A stretch of DNA of 64,000 nucleotides from Microbispora oryzae (GTDB taxonomy: Bacteria; Actinomycetota; Actinomycetes; Streptosporangiales; Streptosporangiaceae). Below, piece by piece: positions 22,848 to 31,877 of this stretch. Position numbers and translations under genes: made by a program. The notes beneath the pieces are model-generated. The model was not told the DNA's origin and searched no databases. It saw only the letters and a list, made by a program, of their open reading frames with translations. Every line of letters starts with the position of its first letter. The first letter of the stretch is position 1. Location: the NCBI RefSeq assembly GCF_017896165.1, contig NZ_JAFCNB010000005.1, positions 62,001 through 126,000 of the forward strand. Reading direction: 5' to 3'.

Positions 22848-24407
22848 ATGCAGAACCTAATAGACGAACTCCGATCTGTCCCGCCGATCACGCAGATCCT
22901 CCTGGCGGTGGCCGCCCTGGTCCTCCTGACCCTGGCTTTCGTCGCCTTCCGTATCGCCGTCCGCGCCACGGCGCGTGCCGCCCGGGTGTCGATCGCTGGG
23001 GCCCGCCGGTGGGCCGCCGCCCGCCCCGCTGAGGACCGCCTCACCATCGTCGCCGCGAGCATCGCCACCGGCGTGTCCGCGCAGGGAATGTGGCGGTTCT
23101 CCGGCGACGTGCTCGGATTCGACGGGCCGCTGCGGCTGCTGCTGTTCGCCTTCATCGAGGTGGCGGTGATCACCAGCGCCGTGCGGGCCCGCCGCAACAT
23201 GCGGGAGAACTACTCCGCCGGGATCGACGGCCTGGCCGTCTGGGTGCTCACCTGCCTGTCGGCGGTGTTGTCGAGCATGGACGCCCGCAGCGTCGCCGAG
23301 GCCGTGTTCCGTCTGGCCGCGCCGCTGGTGGCCGCCTGGCTGTGGGAGCGCGGCATGGCCATCGAGCGGCACCGCATCACCGGCCGCTCCCGCATCAACT
23401 GGCGGCTCACCCCGGAGCGGGTGCTGGTCCGCGTCGGCCTGGCCGAGGCGAGCGACCGCACCGCCGGCGAGGTCGACGTCCAGCGGCGGCTCACCCGCGT
23501 CGCCCTGGCCGCGAAGAAGGCGCGGGACCTCCGTGAGGCTGGCGCCTCCGACCGCAGCCAGCGACGCGCGCTGACGCGGCTGCAGCGCGCCTTCGCGGCC
23601 GCCGACGAACACGCCGCGCTCGGCCGGAACCAGGAGCGGCAGCAGCTGCTCCGCGACGAGGTGGCGGCTCTCTACAGCGGGCCGCAGCTGCTCGACGTCG
23701 CCCCGGCGAGCGCCTGGGTCACCCCTGAGCAAGGTGCCGAAGAGGCGGCGGAGATGAACCCGGAGGCGCAGGCGGCGATCGCCGCCTACGAAGAGTGGAA
23801 GCGGCCCAAGTTGATGCCGTTCCCGCTTACGCCGCCGCGCACCCTTGTCGTGCAGAACGCGGCGGTGCCGGTGAGCGTCGGCGTGAGCGCCAATGGCCGA
23901 CCGCTGAATGGCCATGCGAAGGCCACGTCACACACCGCGCCCGACCCGGCGACTGTTCTCCTGCCCGCGCTTCCCGCAAGCGACCCCGTGAGTGTGGGCG
24001 ATCCGGAAACCTGGCCCCTGCGCGACGGCGACACCCTCACCATCACCCACACGATTGGCGGCCCCGGCCGTGAGCAGCCGCGTGAGGACGACGATGAGGA
24101 GCGCGACGAGCCCAGCAAGCCCATTAAGCAGCGCAATCGCGAGGCCGAGGAGTGGATCCGCGCAAGGTGCCGCGGCCGGGCCGGTGTGGGAAGACGACCC
24201 ACCTGGAGCGAGGTCGGCGACCGTTACGGATTCAGTGACGGCTGGGGCGGCCGGCGTGTGCGCGCCGTGCAGAAGCGAATGATCGCTCAGGGCTACACCT
24301 TCCTCGACGACGGCACGGTCCTCGCTCCGAGCAAGTCCCTTCCCTCCGAGCCCGACTTGGGTGAGCGCAACGACACGCCCCAAGGCCCGGTCTCGGACGT
24401 CAACTGA
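22848..24407 (+). CDS. SpdB/DUF2637-like membrane protein with C-terminal regulatory-type tail
   Basis: 519 residues from ATG 22848 with AGAGAGG 7 nt upstream. The first 175 residues contain several hydrophobic segments: PITQILLAVAALVLLTLAFV, RLLLFAFIEVAVITSAV, DGLAVWVLTCLSAVL and a fourth around residue 165. An Ala/Arg-rich helical region follows, then a P-rich linker. The C-terminus is conserved-looking (REAEEWIRARCRGRAGVGRR, RYGFSDGWGGRRVRAVQKRM) and could be a small winged DNA-binding domain. The position ahead of small membrane genes and the FtsK/TraB gene matches the spread (spd) genes of actinomycete conjugative elements. Confidence 0.6.
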   Translation: MQNLIDELRSVPPITQILLAVAALVLLTLAFVAFRIAVRATARAARVSIAGARRWAAARPAEDRLTIVAASIATGVSAQGMWRFSGDVLGFDGPLRLLLFAFIEVAVITSAVRARRNMRENYSAGIDGLAVWVLTCLSAVLSSMDARSVAEAVFRLAAPLVAAWLWERGMAIERHRITGRSRINWRLTPERVLVRVGLAEASDRTAGEVDVQRRLTRVALAAKKARDLREAGASDRSQRRALTRLQRAFAAADEHAALGRNQERQQLLRDEVAALYSGPQLLDVAPASAWVTPEQGAEEAAEMNPEAQAAIAAYEEWKRPKLMPFPLTPPRTLVVQNAAVPVSVGVSANGRPLNGHAKATSHTAPDPATVLLPALPASDPVSVGDPETWPLRDGDTLTITHTIGGPGREQPREDDDEERDEPSKPIKQRNREAEEWIRARCRGRAGVGRRPTWSEVGDRYGFSDGWGGRRVRAVQKRMIAQGYTFLDDGTVLAPSKSLPSEPDLGERNDTPQGPVSDVN

Positions 24408-24432
24408 TCTTCTGAACGAACGGATGTGAATC

Positions 24433-24624
24433 GTGAACTGGCTTCCTGGCCTCTGGCTCGCCCTGCTCGGCGCGATCGTCGCACTCGTGTGGGCCCGAGT
24501 CACGAAGTGGTACGAACTGGCGCTCCTGGGCGGGTGGGGCCTGATGACCGGCGCCCTGCTCGCGGGGGCTCACTCCTGGAACTCCATCAGCGTCGGGAAG
24601 ATGTGGGGGGTGTTCTTCGGATGA
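24433..24624 (+). CDS. small membrane protein
   Basis: 63 residues from GTG 24433 with two hydrophobic helices: WLPGLWLALLGAIVALVWA and YELALLGGWGLMTGALLAGA. Its stop overlaps the next ATG by 4 bp (ATGA). It is likely one of the spread/transfer accessory membrane proteins; no family name is certain. Confidence 0.6.
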   Translation: MNWLPGLWLALLGAIVALVWARVTKWYELALLGGWGLMTGALLAGAHSWNSISVGKMWGVFFG

Positions 24625-24899
24625 CCGGCACGACGCCCGGCCGCCGCGAGTTCCTCCGCCGCTGGTGGTCGTTCCGCCCCGCCGGGCGGGGCGTGCTTAT
24701 CCTGGCCGCGGCGATGGTGGGCTGCCGCCTGCTGGGTCTGCCTCTCGCGGCGGCCATCTTCCTGCCGATCGCGGCCGCGGCCGTGCTGGCGGCCGTGTTC
24801 GCTTCGGCGGAGCTGTCCAACGAACGCGCGGCCCAGGTCGACGAGCAGGCCGGCCAGGCCCGGCGCGTCGACCTGGCCCCGGACGCGGACCAGTCATGA
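24621..24899 (+). CDS. small membrane protein
   Basis: 92 residues. A basic N-terminus (RREFLRRWWSFRPAGRG) is followed by two adjoining hydrophobic helices (VLILAAAMVGCRLLGLPLAA and IFLPIAAAAVLAAVFAS) and an acidic tail. It overlaps both neighbours by 4 bp, so it is tightly coupled with the 24433 and 24896 genes. Confidence 0.6.
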   Translation: MTGTTPGRREFLRRWWSFRPAGRGVLILAAAMVGCRLLGLPLAAAIFLPIAAAAVLAAVFASAELSNERAAQVDEQAGQARRVDLAPDADQS

Positions 24900-25834
24900 C
24901 CGGCGGCGAGCTCGTCGTGATCGCGACGGCGAGCGGCATCATCTACGCGGCGGTCTCACGCGCCAACCGGAACGACCCCCTGCGGGCCCGTATGCCTCGC
25001 TGGGCCTCCGCAGGCCGCAGGCCTGGCGGTGGCCGTCGGCCGTCCCGTGGCTCGCTGCTGGTGCGTTTCTACAACGCCACCGGCGCGCCCCCGGTCAAGG
25101 CGGACACGGCGAGCGAGGCCGCGGCTGAGCTCGCCGGGCGCCAGACCGGGCGGGCCGCCCGGGCGCTGCATGGGTGGAGCGGGCGGCGGTGGGCCGAGCG
25201 GACGTCCCGCCGCCCGGAGCAGTCGGCCCGCGACAAGTGGCGGACCGTGGGCGGGCAGGCACGCACATGGGCCAGGGAGCGCGGCGAGCGTGCTCGGGCC
25301 CGCTGGAACGGCCGCCCCCGCCGCGAGGAGCCAACACCGTCCGCCAACGGGACACCTCCGGCCGAGCCGCCCGCGAAACCCGCGCCGAGATCGTCGCCCT
25401 CCCCGCGTCCCGCAGAACCTGATCCGAAAGGCACTTTCCCGATGTCCGAGACCCCCACCGCAGAGACCGGCGCCGAGTCCGGAGATGCCGCCGCGCCTCC
25501 CCTCGACTGGGCTGTCGTCATCGGCCGCGTCGCGAACTTCGTCCCCGAAGACGACGCCGCTCTCATCTCCTTCATGTCCGGCGAGACCGCCGGCGTGCTC
25601 AGCTACGCCGAGGGCCTCGTCCAGTGCCGCGAGAACTGCGTCAACGAGGTTGGACTGGACCCCGCCGCGGTGTCTGGCATCACCTCCTACAGCGAGCACA
25701 TGTCGGAGGCGGCCCAGCGCCTGGCTGAGGCGAGGGCGCAGTTCATGGCCGTGTACGGCGAGGTTCTGAACCTCGCGGCGTCCGGCGTCCAGATGCCGTA
25801 CCGCGGCCGGTTCTTCGCCGGCAACGCCTCCTGA
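24896..25834 (+). CDS. transfer-operon hypothetical protein
   Basis: 312 residues from ATG 24896 (ATGA overlap with the previous gene). The N-terminus is a single hydrophobic helix (ELVVIATASGIIYAAVS). An Arg/Ala-rich basic helical region (to about residue 150), a P-rich linker and a distinct C-terminal domain follow, starting about residue 180 (MSETPTAETG ... LDWAVVIGRVANFVPEDDAA, then SEAAQRLAEARAQFMAVYGE). An internal ATG at 25442 with its own upstream GGC-rich spacer could allow separate translation of the C-terminal domain. Family not recognised; context suggests a conjugation or spread function. Confidence 0.55.
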   Translation: MTGGELVVIATASGIIYAAVSRANRNDPLRARMPRWASAGRRPGGGRRPSRGSLLVRFYNATGAPPVKADTASEAAAELAGRQTGRAARALHGWSGRRWAERTSRRPEQSARDKWRTVGGQARTWARERGERARARWNGRPRREEPTPSANGTPPAEPPAKPAPRSSPSPRPAEPDPKGTFPMSETPTAETGAESGDAAAPPLDWAVVIGRVANFVPEDDAALISFMSGETAGVLSYAEGLVQCRENCVNEVGLDPAAVSGITSYSEHMSEAAQRLAEARAQFMAVYGEVLNLAASGVQMPYRGRFFAGNAS

Positions 25835-25851
25835 GACGGGAAGGAACCCGG

Positions 25852-28113
25852 GTGCGTACCTCCACGCGTCCCCACGCGCATGAACCCGACCTCACGGCCG
25901 AGGACACCGCCGAAGAGGTGGCCGAGCGGCCGACTCCCCGCCGCGCGTTGCTCGGCCGCGCCGTCGGCTGGGTCCAGGCCGACCATCTGCGGCGGGGGCC
26001 GGTCGCCGTCATCGCCGGGGCGTACGGTGCGGCGGCCGCCGCGCACGCCCTGCAGGCCCCGGCCGTGTACGGGCTGCCGCTCACGGTGTTCGCCACGCTC
26101 GGCATGTACGCCCGGACCATGAATCTGCCCAGAGAGCAGGGCCCGAACCCGCTGCTGAGTGCCGCCGCGACGGCGGCCGGTGGGCTGTGGTTCACCGCGG
26201 CGGCCCAGTGGGGTGTCACGTTCGGGCCGTACACGCTGGGGGCGTGGCTCGGGGCGGCGACCGGGGCGCTGGTGTACTACGCCTACCGCCGGGACCCCGT
26301 GATCCGGACCGCGATCGCGTGGGAGCAGGCCAAGATCGACTGGCACTGTAAGGCCCCGCTGTACGGCCTGACCGGCAGCCACCTGGTCGACTGGCGGGAA
26401 ACCCGGCTCGGCGAGCAGATGGAGATCGACACCATCGGGACCCGCCGCCGCGCCTCACAGATCGTCGGCGGCGACATCGAAGAACGGATCGCCGAGATCG
26501 AGGGGCTGAAGACTTCCCGGGTGAAGGTCCGCCGCCCGGACCGGGCCGGGCGCATCACGATCAGCATCCGCTACAAGGACCCCTGGGTGGCCCTGCCGCA
26601 TCCGCTGCTGGACCCGACACCGGAGATCCCGCTCCCGAAGGTGGCCGACGCCCGCGAACCGATCATCATCGGCATGGACCCGGAGTCGGGCCGCCCCCTG
26701 GAGATCGTCCAGTGGGACGAAGAGGGCGCCAAGCGGGTGTTCGTCGTGGCCACCACGGGCGGCGGCAAGACCGTGCTGTTGTCCAACGCCCTGGAGCGGC
26801 TGACCGCGGCCGACAACGCGTGGGTCATCCTGATCAACGTCTCCAAGGGCAAGGAAGCGCGCCGCTGGCGCCGCGCGTGCGGGGCGTCGGCGTGCGGCCC
26901 CGGCGAGCGGGTCAAGGCGCTGCGGCTGCTGGAGATGGCGCGGCACATCATCGACTACCGAGGCGCCGCCGAGGACGGAGACGAAGCGACCGTCGAGCCG
27001 CGCCGCGATCAGAAGCTCGTCGCCGTCGTGGTCGACGAGACCGACAAGCTGCTGGGCCCAGGTGACCGTATCGGCCTGGCCAGCCGCCGCGAGTTCGAAT
27101 ACCTCACCGGCACCGGCCGCTCCGAGGCGGTCAGCGTCCTGGCGGTCGGCCGGCGTGGCACCGTCAGCAACATGGGGTCCGGTGACATCCGCGCGGACAT
27201 CGACCAGGTCCTCATCGGGAAGGTCAACCGCCGATCCGAGATGCAGCACGCCGTCGGCGAGTACGGCCTGACCCTGCCCGACATGGGCCGCTACGGTGAA
27301 GGCCACTCGGGTGTGATTCTGTCCACCGACCTGTCCGGCCACTGGACGTCGGGCCGCACCTGGCTGTTGGACAAGCTCACCGACATCGACGATCTCACCG
27401 AAGGCCGTACGGCTGGTGACCTGGAGCCCGGCCTGGTCGCCTACCTGCGTCAGCGCATGGGGTCGGCCGTCGTCGACTGGTTGCTGTTCGACGGCCCCGA
27501 ACCGGGCGCTTCCTCGGCCGGCCGTTCGGCCGGGGCCCGCCCGGCCGCCGCCCCTTCGTCCCCGGCCCCGCCGGCGGATACGGCCGGGCCGTTCAGTGAG
27601 GACCAGGCCGTCGACCGGGCCGCGGCGGCGCGCGAAGCGGCACGGGCCACACTCGCCCAGGCCGGCTCCCGCCTCGACACCACCCTCACCCCGGGCGAGC
27701 GGCGCGCCCTGGCGATCGCCCGCCGCCAGCAAGCCGCCGAGCAGACCGAGATCGGCCCGGAGCTGCGTGAACTGATCGTCGGAATGTTGAGCCGCCCGGA
27801 TGGCACGACCCTGCGCGAGGTCGAGACCGCCATGCAGGCCGCCGGCTACGAGCGTGGCGTGTCGAAGACCGGGGCGTGGAGGTGCCTGGACCGGCTGCGG
27901 TTCGAGACCGTGGCCGAGCTGCGTGGTGCGGGCCGGGCCGCGCGCTGGTATCTCGCGGTGCCGTCGGCGGACGAACTGGAATCCGAGCTCGGCGGCATGG
28001 ACCTGGACGGCGCGGACGACGACGTCGAACGCCTCGTCGAGGAGGCGGCGGAACGCGCAGCCGAAGACCTCATCGACAGGGCCGAAGCCCACGAGGATGG
28101 TGACCGACAGTGA
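25852..28113 (+). CDS. FtsK/SpoIIIE-type DNA translocase (TraB-like)
   Basis: 753 residues from GTG 25852. Two or three hydrophobic segments lie in residues 50-145. The RecA-like motor follows, with Walker A ATTGGGKT at 300-307 and Walker B LVAVVVDE at about 389-396. A sensor region follows (GRRGTVSNMGSGDIRADIDQ). The C-terminal 120 residues form a winged-helix-like segment (LRELIVGMLSRPDGTTLREV). In pSAM2-type elements this single protein moves double-stranded DNA between mycelial cells. It ends the membrane-protein operon. The phage-like late genes further right make its presence in the same element notable. Confidence 0.85.
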   Translation: MRTSTRPHAHEPDLTAEDTAEEVAERPTPRRALLGRAVGWVQADHLRRGPVAVIAGAYGAAAAAHALQAPAVYGLPLTVFATLGMYARTMNLPREQGPNPLLSAAATAAGGLWFTAAAQWGVTFGPYTLGAWLGAATGALVYYAYRRDPVIRTAIAWEQAKIDWHCKAPLYGLTGSHLVDWRETRLGEQMEIDTIGTRRRASQIVGGDIEERIAEIEGLKTSRVKVRRPDRAGRITISIRYKDPWVALPHPLLDPTPEIPLPKVADAREPIIIGMDPESGRPLEIVQWDEEGAKRVFVVATTGGGKTVLLSNALERLTAADNAWVILINVSKGKEARRWRRACGASACGPGERVKALRLLEMARHIIDYRGAAEDGDEATVEPRRDQKLVAVVVDETDKLLGPGDRIGLASRREFEYLTGTGRSEAVSVLAVGRRGTVSNMGSGDIRADIDQVLIGKVNRRSEMQHAVGEYGLTLPDMGRYGEGHSGVILSTDLSGHWTSGRTWLLDKLTDIDDLTEGRTAGDLEPGLVAYLRQRMGSAVVDWLLFDGPEPGASSAGRSAGARPAAAPSSPAPPADTAGPFSEDQAVDRAAAAREAARATLAQAGSRLDTTLTPGERRALAIARRQQAAEQTEIGPELRELIVGMLSRPDGTTLREVETAMQAAGYERGVSKTGAWRCLDRLRFETVAELRGAGRAARWYLAVPSADELESELGGMDLDGADDDVERLVEEAAERAAEDLIDRAEAHEDGDRQ

Positions 28114-28119
28114 TGGCCT

Positions 28120-28156
28120 TTCGTTCCACAGCCCCTTCCGGGATTCGTTCCACAGC
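28120..28156. repeat. TTCGTTCCACAGC direct repeat
   Basis: TTCGTTCCACAGC occurs at 28120-28132 and 28144-28156, exactly 24 bp apart, with similar flanking CCTTCC/CCTCCC. It lies just after the translocase stop. This is a candidate binding site for the translocase or a replication protein (clt or iteron-like); function is inferred from position only. Confidence 0.45.
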
Positions 28157-28258
28157 TCCTCCCCCGCGCCCCGTATATGAAGCCAGACGGACCCTGTTGA
28201 AACGAAACGATGCGACGCCGCCGCACGCCACGCTCCGTGACCTCGCTTGGGGGCCGGA

Positions 28259-28813
28259 ATGAGCTGGACGAGCCAGGCTGAGATGGTCGCCGACACGACC
28301 GAGCTCGGCGGCGCGGGACGCGAGATGTGCGGCCGCTGCCGGGCGACGGGGCTGCAGCCCAACGCCTACGCCCCGCTAGCCGGGGCGACGGCCGCGCTCG
28401 GCACCTGGCCCCTCACCGGCGGCGGCGACGGGTATGCGCCGTTCGCCTCCGACCGCGACCTCGTTGAGGAGCTGCTGGACTTCGGGATCGCGATCCTCGG
28501 CCACTACGACCGTGTCGTCGCGCTCGTCCAGACGATCGCCATGCGGCGGGCCGAGCTCCTCGCGTGGATCGCGTCCGCCACCAGGGGCGACCCCGTGAAG
28601 GAGTGGCGGGCCGAGGTGACAGACTGCGCCGCGGCGCTGGAGGTCCTCACCGGCGTGCCCGGGCGGCTGCGTGCCGCCGCGCGGCGCGTCGCCGCCGCCC
28701 CGGCGGCACTGGGCGACACCTACGCCGAGGTGTACCGGCTGGTGACCGGCGGGCGGGTGCTGCCGCACAACGGGCGCTGGCTCACCGGCGAGGCTGCGGG
28801 GAGAGCGACGTGA
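28259..28813 (+). CDS. hypothetical protein
   Basis: 184 residues from ATG 28259 (GGGGG upstream; TTG 28247 is an alternative). The N-terminus carries CGRCRATG, a possible half zinc site. The rest is helical and Ala/Arg-rich (ILGHYDRVVALVQTIAMRRA, RLRAAARRVAAAPAALGDTY). The stop overlaps the WhiB start by 4 bp. No family was recognised; it could be an element replication or regulatory accessory. Confidence 0.6.
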   Translation: MSWTSQAEMVADTTELGGAGREMCGRCRATGLQPNAYAPLAGATAALGTWPLTGGGDGYAPFASDRDLVEELLDFGIAILGHYDRVVALVQTIAMRRAELLAWIASATRGDPVKEWRAEVTDCAAALEVLTGVPGRLRAAARRVAAAPAALGDTYAEVYRLVTGGRVLPHNGRWLTGEAAGRAT

Positions 28814-29106
28814 GCCCTGACGCGCTCGCCGAGCTGTACGCGATGGCTCACGACCCCGCGGTCGCCTGGATGGACTACGCCGTCTGCCCGGAGGTGGACG
28901 GCGAGTTGTTCTTCGCCGAGAAGGGCGACCCGGTGAGTAGCGGCGCGGCCAAGGCGATCTGTCGGGGCTGCCTGGTGATTGCGGAGTGCTTGGCCTGGGC
29001 GCTCGACAACGACGAGACCGGTGTGTGGGGCGGCACGACGGAGACGGAGCGGCGCCGGATGAAGCGCAAGCCGAAGTCGGTCAGCGGTGTCGGCCTGGCT
29101 GCTTGA
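28810..29106 (+). CDS. WhiB family iron-sulfur regulator
   Basis: 98 residues from GTG 28810. The four Fe-S cysteines are C26 (AVCPEVD), C51 and C54 (ICRGC) and C60 (AEC). The turn GVWGG is at 71-75, followed by a basic C-terminal helix (TETERRRMKRKPK) for DNA contact. WhiB proteins bind a [4Fe-4S] cluster and act with sigma factor region 4. Actinophages and elements often carry their own copy to redirect host transcription or block superinfection. A WhiB fragment also occurs at 32926. Confidence 0.9.
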   Translation: MSPDALAELYAMAHDPAVAWMDYAVCPEVDGELFFAEKGDPVSSGAAKAICRGCLVIAECLAWALDNDETGVWGGTTETERRRMKRKPKSVSGVGLAA

Positions 29107-29162
29107 AGGGTGCAGGCGTCGACCACCTTCCGGGTATCGCTCAGATGTTCGATACTGGTGGC

Positions 29163-29534
29163 ATGCTCTCTGCAGCTGGCATGTGCACCTGGTGGCACCG
29201 CGACCGCCGGCCCATGCTCCACGACGTCACCGCCAGCCGGGATCACGCTGAGCAGCACATCAGCCTCAACCCCCGCAGGCCGGTCGAGGTCCTCATGGAC
29301 GACGGCGCCTGGGCGCCGGCCATCATCCACGCATGGTCCCGCACCGGCGGGGTCTGGCACGTCCTCCTGCACTGGTACTCCAGTGATCTCCTACGCGGCT
29401 ACCACGGCGTGTTCGTGTACTCGCCGGCCACACTCCGACCGATCGCCGACGAATGGTGGGCGGCCCAGCAGCAGGAGACCGACTCGGCAGGGCTTCACCC
29501 CCCGAAGCCACCTGCTCAACGCCCTTCGGCGTGA
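29163..29534 (+). CDS. hypothetical protein
   Basis: 123 residues from ATG 29163; ATG 29145 is an alternative start, and neither has a strong ribosome site. The central segment is beta-rich and aromatic (VEVLMDDGAWAPAIIHAWSR, GVWHVLLHWYSSDLLRGYHG, VFVYSPATLRPI), resembling a small SH3/Tudor-like barrel often seen in element-encoded proteins. No specific family was assigned. Confidence 0.55.
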   Translation: MLSAAGMCTWWHRDRRPMLHDVTASRDHAEQHISLNPRRPVEVLMDDGAWAPAIIHAWSRTGGVWHVLLHWYSSDLLRGYHGVFVYSPATLRPIADEWWAAQQQETDSAGLHPPKPPAQRPSA

Positions 29535-29629
29535 GCGAAGCTGTTGGGATCACAGGGGCAAGACAGGCCAACCGCCTCATGCGGGAGGCCGTCTCACTAG
29601 CGTCAACACCCCCAGCTCAGGGAGTACAG

Positions 29630-29905
29630 ATGCTCCGACGCCTTCTGGTGTCCGGCGCGCTCGTCGCGTCCGCCCTCGTCGCCCCCGTTGCCCTCGCCGC
29701 CGGCCCTGCCGACGCAGCCGCCACGCACACCACCGTGGCGGCCAGCTGCTACAAGCGGGTCGGCAACCACTGGACTTGCATCACCCCGGGGGCGTATTGC
29801 CCCGCGGCCGCGCACAGCCGGTACGGGTACGCCAAGGTCACCAAGAAGCGGTACCGGTGCAGCTACTACAGCAGCGACGGCCGCTGGCACTGGAAGCGCG
29901 CCTAG
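29630..29905 (+). CDS. small secreted Cys protein
   Basis: 91 residues from ATG 29630 with GGGAG upstream. There is a clear signal peptide (MLRRLLVSGALVASALVAPV then ALAAGPADA). The mature part of about 60 residues is basic with four Cys (SCYKRV, TCITPGAYCP, YRCSYY) and aromatic pairs, so two disulphides are likely. Function unknown; it could act at the cell surface during transfer or exclusion. Confidence 0.6.
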   Translation: MLRRLLVSGALVASALVAPVALAAGPADAAATHTTVAASCYKRVGNHWTCITPGAYCPAAAHSRYGYAKVTKKRYRCSYYSSDGRWHWKRA

Positions 29906-29922
29906 ACCTCAGTCGTGACGAG

Positions 29923-29952
29923 AGCGCCCTCACCTTCCCGGGTGGGGGCGCT
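29923..29952. terminator. bidirectional terminator
   Basis: AGCGCCCTCACC (29923-29934) pairs with GGTGGGGGCGCT (29941-29952) with one mismatch across a 6-nt loop. It lies between the convergent genes ending at 29905 and 29961. Confidence 0.65.
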
Positions 29953-29960
29953 TCGCCGTG

Positions 29961-30185
29961 TCAGGACCTCGCAGCCTTCTTGAGAGCCATGTCCGCCTGG
30001 TGGCGATTGTCCACCGACCGCCAGAATTCATGACGGTGCAATTCCATGACGGCGCGCAGCCGTTCCTCCCTGGCTGCCTTGAGGGCTTCGTCGTCGTCGC
30101 CGGCGACGAGTCCCTGCACCTTGGCGTCGGCCTGGTCGTAGGCGCGTTGGGCAGCCAGCAGGTCGGGTGGGAAGTCGTAGTCCAT
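29961..30185 (-). CDS. small helical protein
   Basis: 74 residues from ATG 30185. Predicted almost entirely helical and charged: DFPPDLLAAQRAYDQADAKV, then DDDEALKAAREERLRAVMEL, then HRHEFWRSV. It resembles small element/phage proteins of unknown function. Convergent with the secreted protein gene. Confidence 0.5.
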   Translation of the reverse strand: MDYDFPPDLLAAQRAYDQADAKVQGLVAGDDDEALKAAREERLRAVMELHRHEFWRSVDNRHQADMALKKAARS

Positions 30186-30314
30186 AGTTGCCCCCGGTCG
30201 TGTTGGTACCCGTGGCATCTTATGGAGCCGGGCTGGGGGCCCTCGCGGCGCGCCCACCCGGCGGCATTGTGGGGCTTTGACCGTACTTGACCTGCGGTTT
30301 TCTACGATGCCCGC

Positions 30315-30485
30315 ATGTGGTGGGTTGGTGTGGACGGCTGGGAGGTCGACGCCGTCACACTCAATGGCCGGCCGGTGCTGCGTGTACGGCACCTCGGCTA
30401 CCACGTGGCCTACTGCGCCAGTCCGAGCGAACTCGCCCAGCACGTCGACTTGGCCGACCTTGTCGAGGTCATCCCACTCCAGTGA
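30315..30485 (+). CDS. small conserved protein, copy 1
   Basis: 56 residues from ATG 30315. About three quarters of its residues are identical to the protein at 34913, including LRVRHLGYHVAYCAS and DLADLVEV. The 25 bases before each ATG are also alike (ACTTGACCTGCG, then a TA-rich hexamer, then GCCCGC-ATG), with no ribosome site, so a leaderless transcript is possible. The two copies bracket the TPR/toxin-antitoxin/ImmA cargo. Confidence 0.65.
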   Translation: MWWVGVDGWEVDAVTLNGRPVLRVRHLGYHVAYCASPSELAQHVDLADLVEVIPLQ

Positions 30486-30523
30486 TAACTGGACGGTCTC
30501 AGAGGCTAGCGCGATCCCGTGGT

Positions 30524-31837
30524 TCAGGCTGCCCGAGCTCTCCAGACTCGTTCTTCGTCTTGCCATCCCTGGCCACTTGCTAGCTGGACAGCAAGCGTGA
30601 TTAGAGCCGACGTCGCTTCAACGGCAATTTGGAGGTCCCAGCCGTCACGCGACGGAACCCATAGGGTCGCCGAGAGCCCTGCATGAGCCTCGAGCGAGGC
30701 GGCCTGCCACCATAGCTCAGCGACTTCGAGAGCGGCCCGGGGCTGGTGGAGAGCGATGTAGCAGCACATCCGGTTGTAGGTGTTGACGAGTGCGGGTTCG
30801 TACCCTTCACGCGCCGCTGTATTCAGATGCGTTAGTGCCCGCTCGGGATCGCTCGAAATCAGACAGAAGCCGAGGTTGTTTCGCGCCTCGATGTCATCTG
30901 GCCACTTCTCGAGGGCGAACTCAAACAGTGCAGCAGCATCGGCGGCACGGCCGGCTTTCAGAAGCCCACGCGCGTGGTTCGCCATCTCGGCGAGCAGGAA
31001 CTTGGGTTGCGGTAGGCCTTCGCTTGCAGGTTCCCAGTCGACGGCTGTTCGGTGGGCGATGCTCTTCGCCACGTCGTCCAGGGGCACGTCCCGCGCTTCG
31101 ATGACCCACGCCGGGAAGCTCATCGATTGGAGATTCTGCCGGAAGCGGTATTCCAGAAGCAGCGAGGCTAGCGTCCACTGCTTGAGGTACGTCGCGGTCA
31201 ATCGTTCCACTAGCCACCGGTACTGGATCGTGATAGCCCGGTAGTCCCGAGGGAGCGGGATGCACTTCCAGAACTGTTCGTGGTCCGGCAGCCTCAGGGT
31301 TACCAAGTCGCTCATGCTCGCTTGGGCGGCCCAGTTGAGCAGAGGTGCGAAGACCTCGGCCGTCGTGTTAACGAGGTCGGACACCTCTTCCGTGCCACCT
31401 GTCGGCGGCGAGTGCATCCTCAGCAGCTTGCGCCACCCTTCCACGTCAACGCGGGTCTGCCAGAGCTGATCACCCCGATCCTCTCCTGGCAGGATCTGAC
31501 CGATCAGCAACTCAATAAGGAGAGGGCCCAGGATCTCTGACAGCATCCCGTATCTGATGATCGAGTCTGCGTCCAGCCCTCGTCGATCCAACTCTGAGGC
31601 GGCGGCTTCGAACCGCCCATACAGCTCCTCATGATCATTTTCCGGCATGAACCGGACCATCAGCACGTCCGCAATCTCGGTCAGCAGGCTGGACACCTGC
31701 CAGCCCGCCAGTGATCCCGCACGGTCTTCGCACATCAGCGTCCGATGTGCGTCGAACGGGTGCGTCTCCTCACCCAAGGTTGCCCCCCCTGAACAGAGGT
31801 TTCGCCGAATAGTTACGCTAAGGTCTCGCGATCCCAC
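30524..31837 (-). CDS. TPR-containing protein, possible defence or toxin-associated
   Basis: 437 residues; the exact start is uncertain (frame opens at 31837). The N-terminal two thirds are helical with no recognised motif. Residues of about 290-400 contain TPR-like repeats (FLLAEMANHARGLLKAGRAA, ALFEFALEKWPDDIEARNNL, ERALTHLNTAAREGYEPALV). The base composition is visibly more A/T-rich than the flanking genes, suggesting separate acquisition. It is divergent from the antitoxin-like gene at 31878, sharing a 40-bp promoter region. Confidence 0.6.
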   Translation of the reverse strand: MGSRDLSVTIRRNLCSGGATLGEETHPFDAHRTLMCEDRAGSLAGWQVSSLLTEIADVLMVRFMPENDHEELYGRFEAAASELDRRGLDADSIIRYGMLSEILGPLLIELLIGQILPGEDRGDQLWQTRVDVEGWRKLLRMHSPPTGGTEEVSDLVNTTAEVFAPLLNWAAQASMSDLVTLRLPDHEQFWKCIPLPRDYRAITIQYRWLVERLTATYLKQWTLASLLLEYRFRQNLQSMSFPAWVIEARDVPLDDVAKSIAHRTAVDWEPASEGLPQPKFLLAEMANHARGLLKAGRAADAAALFEFALEKWPDDIEARNNLGFCLISSDPERALTHLNTAAREGYEPALVNTYNRMCCYIALHQPRAALEVAELWWQAASLEAHAGLSATLWVPSRDGWDLQIAVEATSALITLAVQLASGQGWQDEERVWRARAA

Positions 31838-31877
31838 GTAAGATTGTAGCTATGATCCTGGCAACCGGAGGGCGGCC

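Noticed and set aside
22848-24407. replication initiator of the element
   Set aside because: The N-terminal part is clearly multi-spanning membrane sequence and no Rep catalytic motif is visible; a Spd/DUF2637-like role fits better.
30270-30320. canonical -35/-10 promoter before the small duplicated gene
   Set aside because: TTGACC is only about 10 bp from the TA-rich hexamer, too close for a standard promoter; kept only as a conserved upstream sequence.
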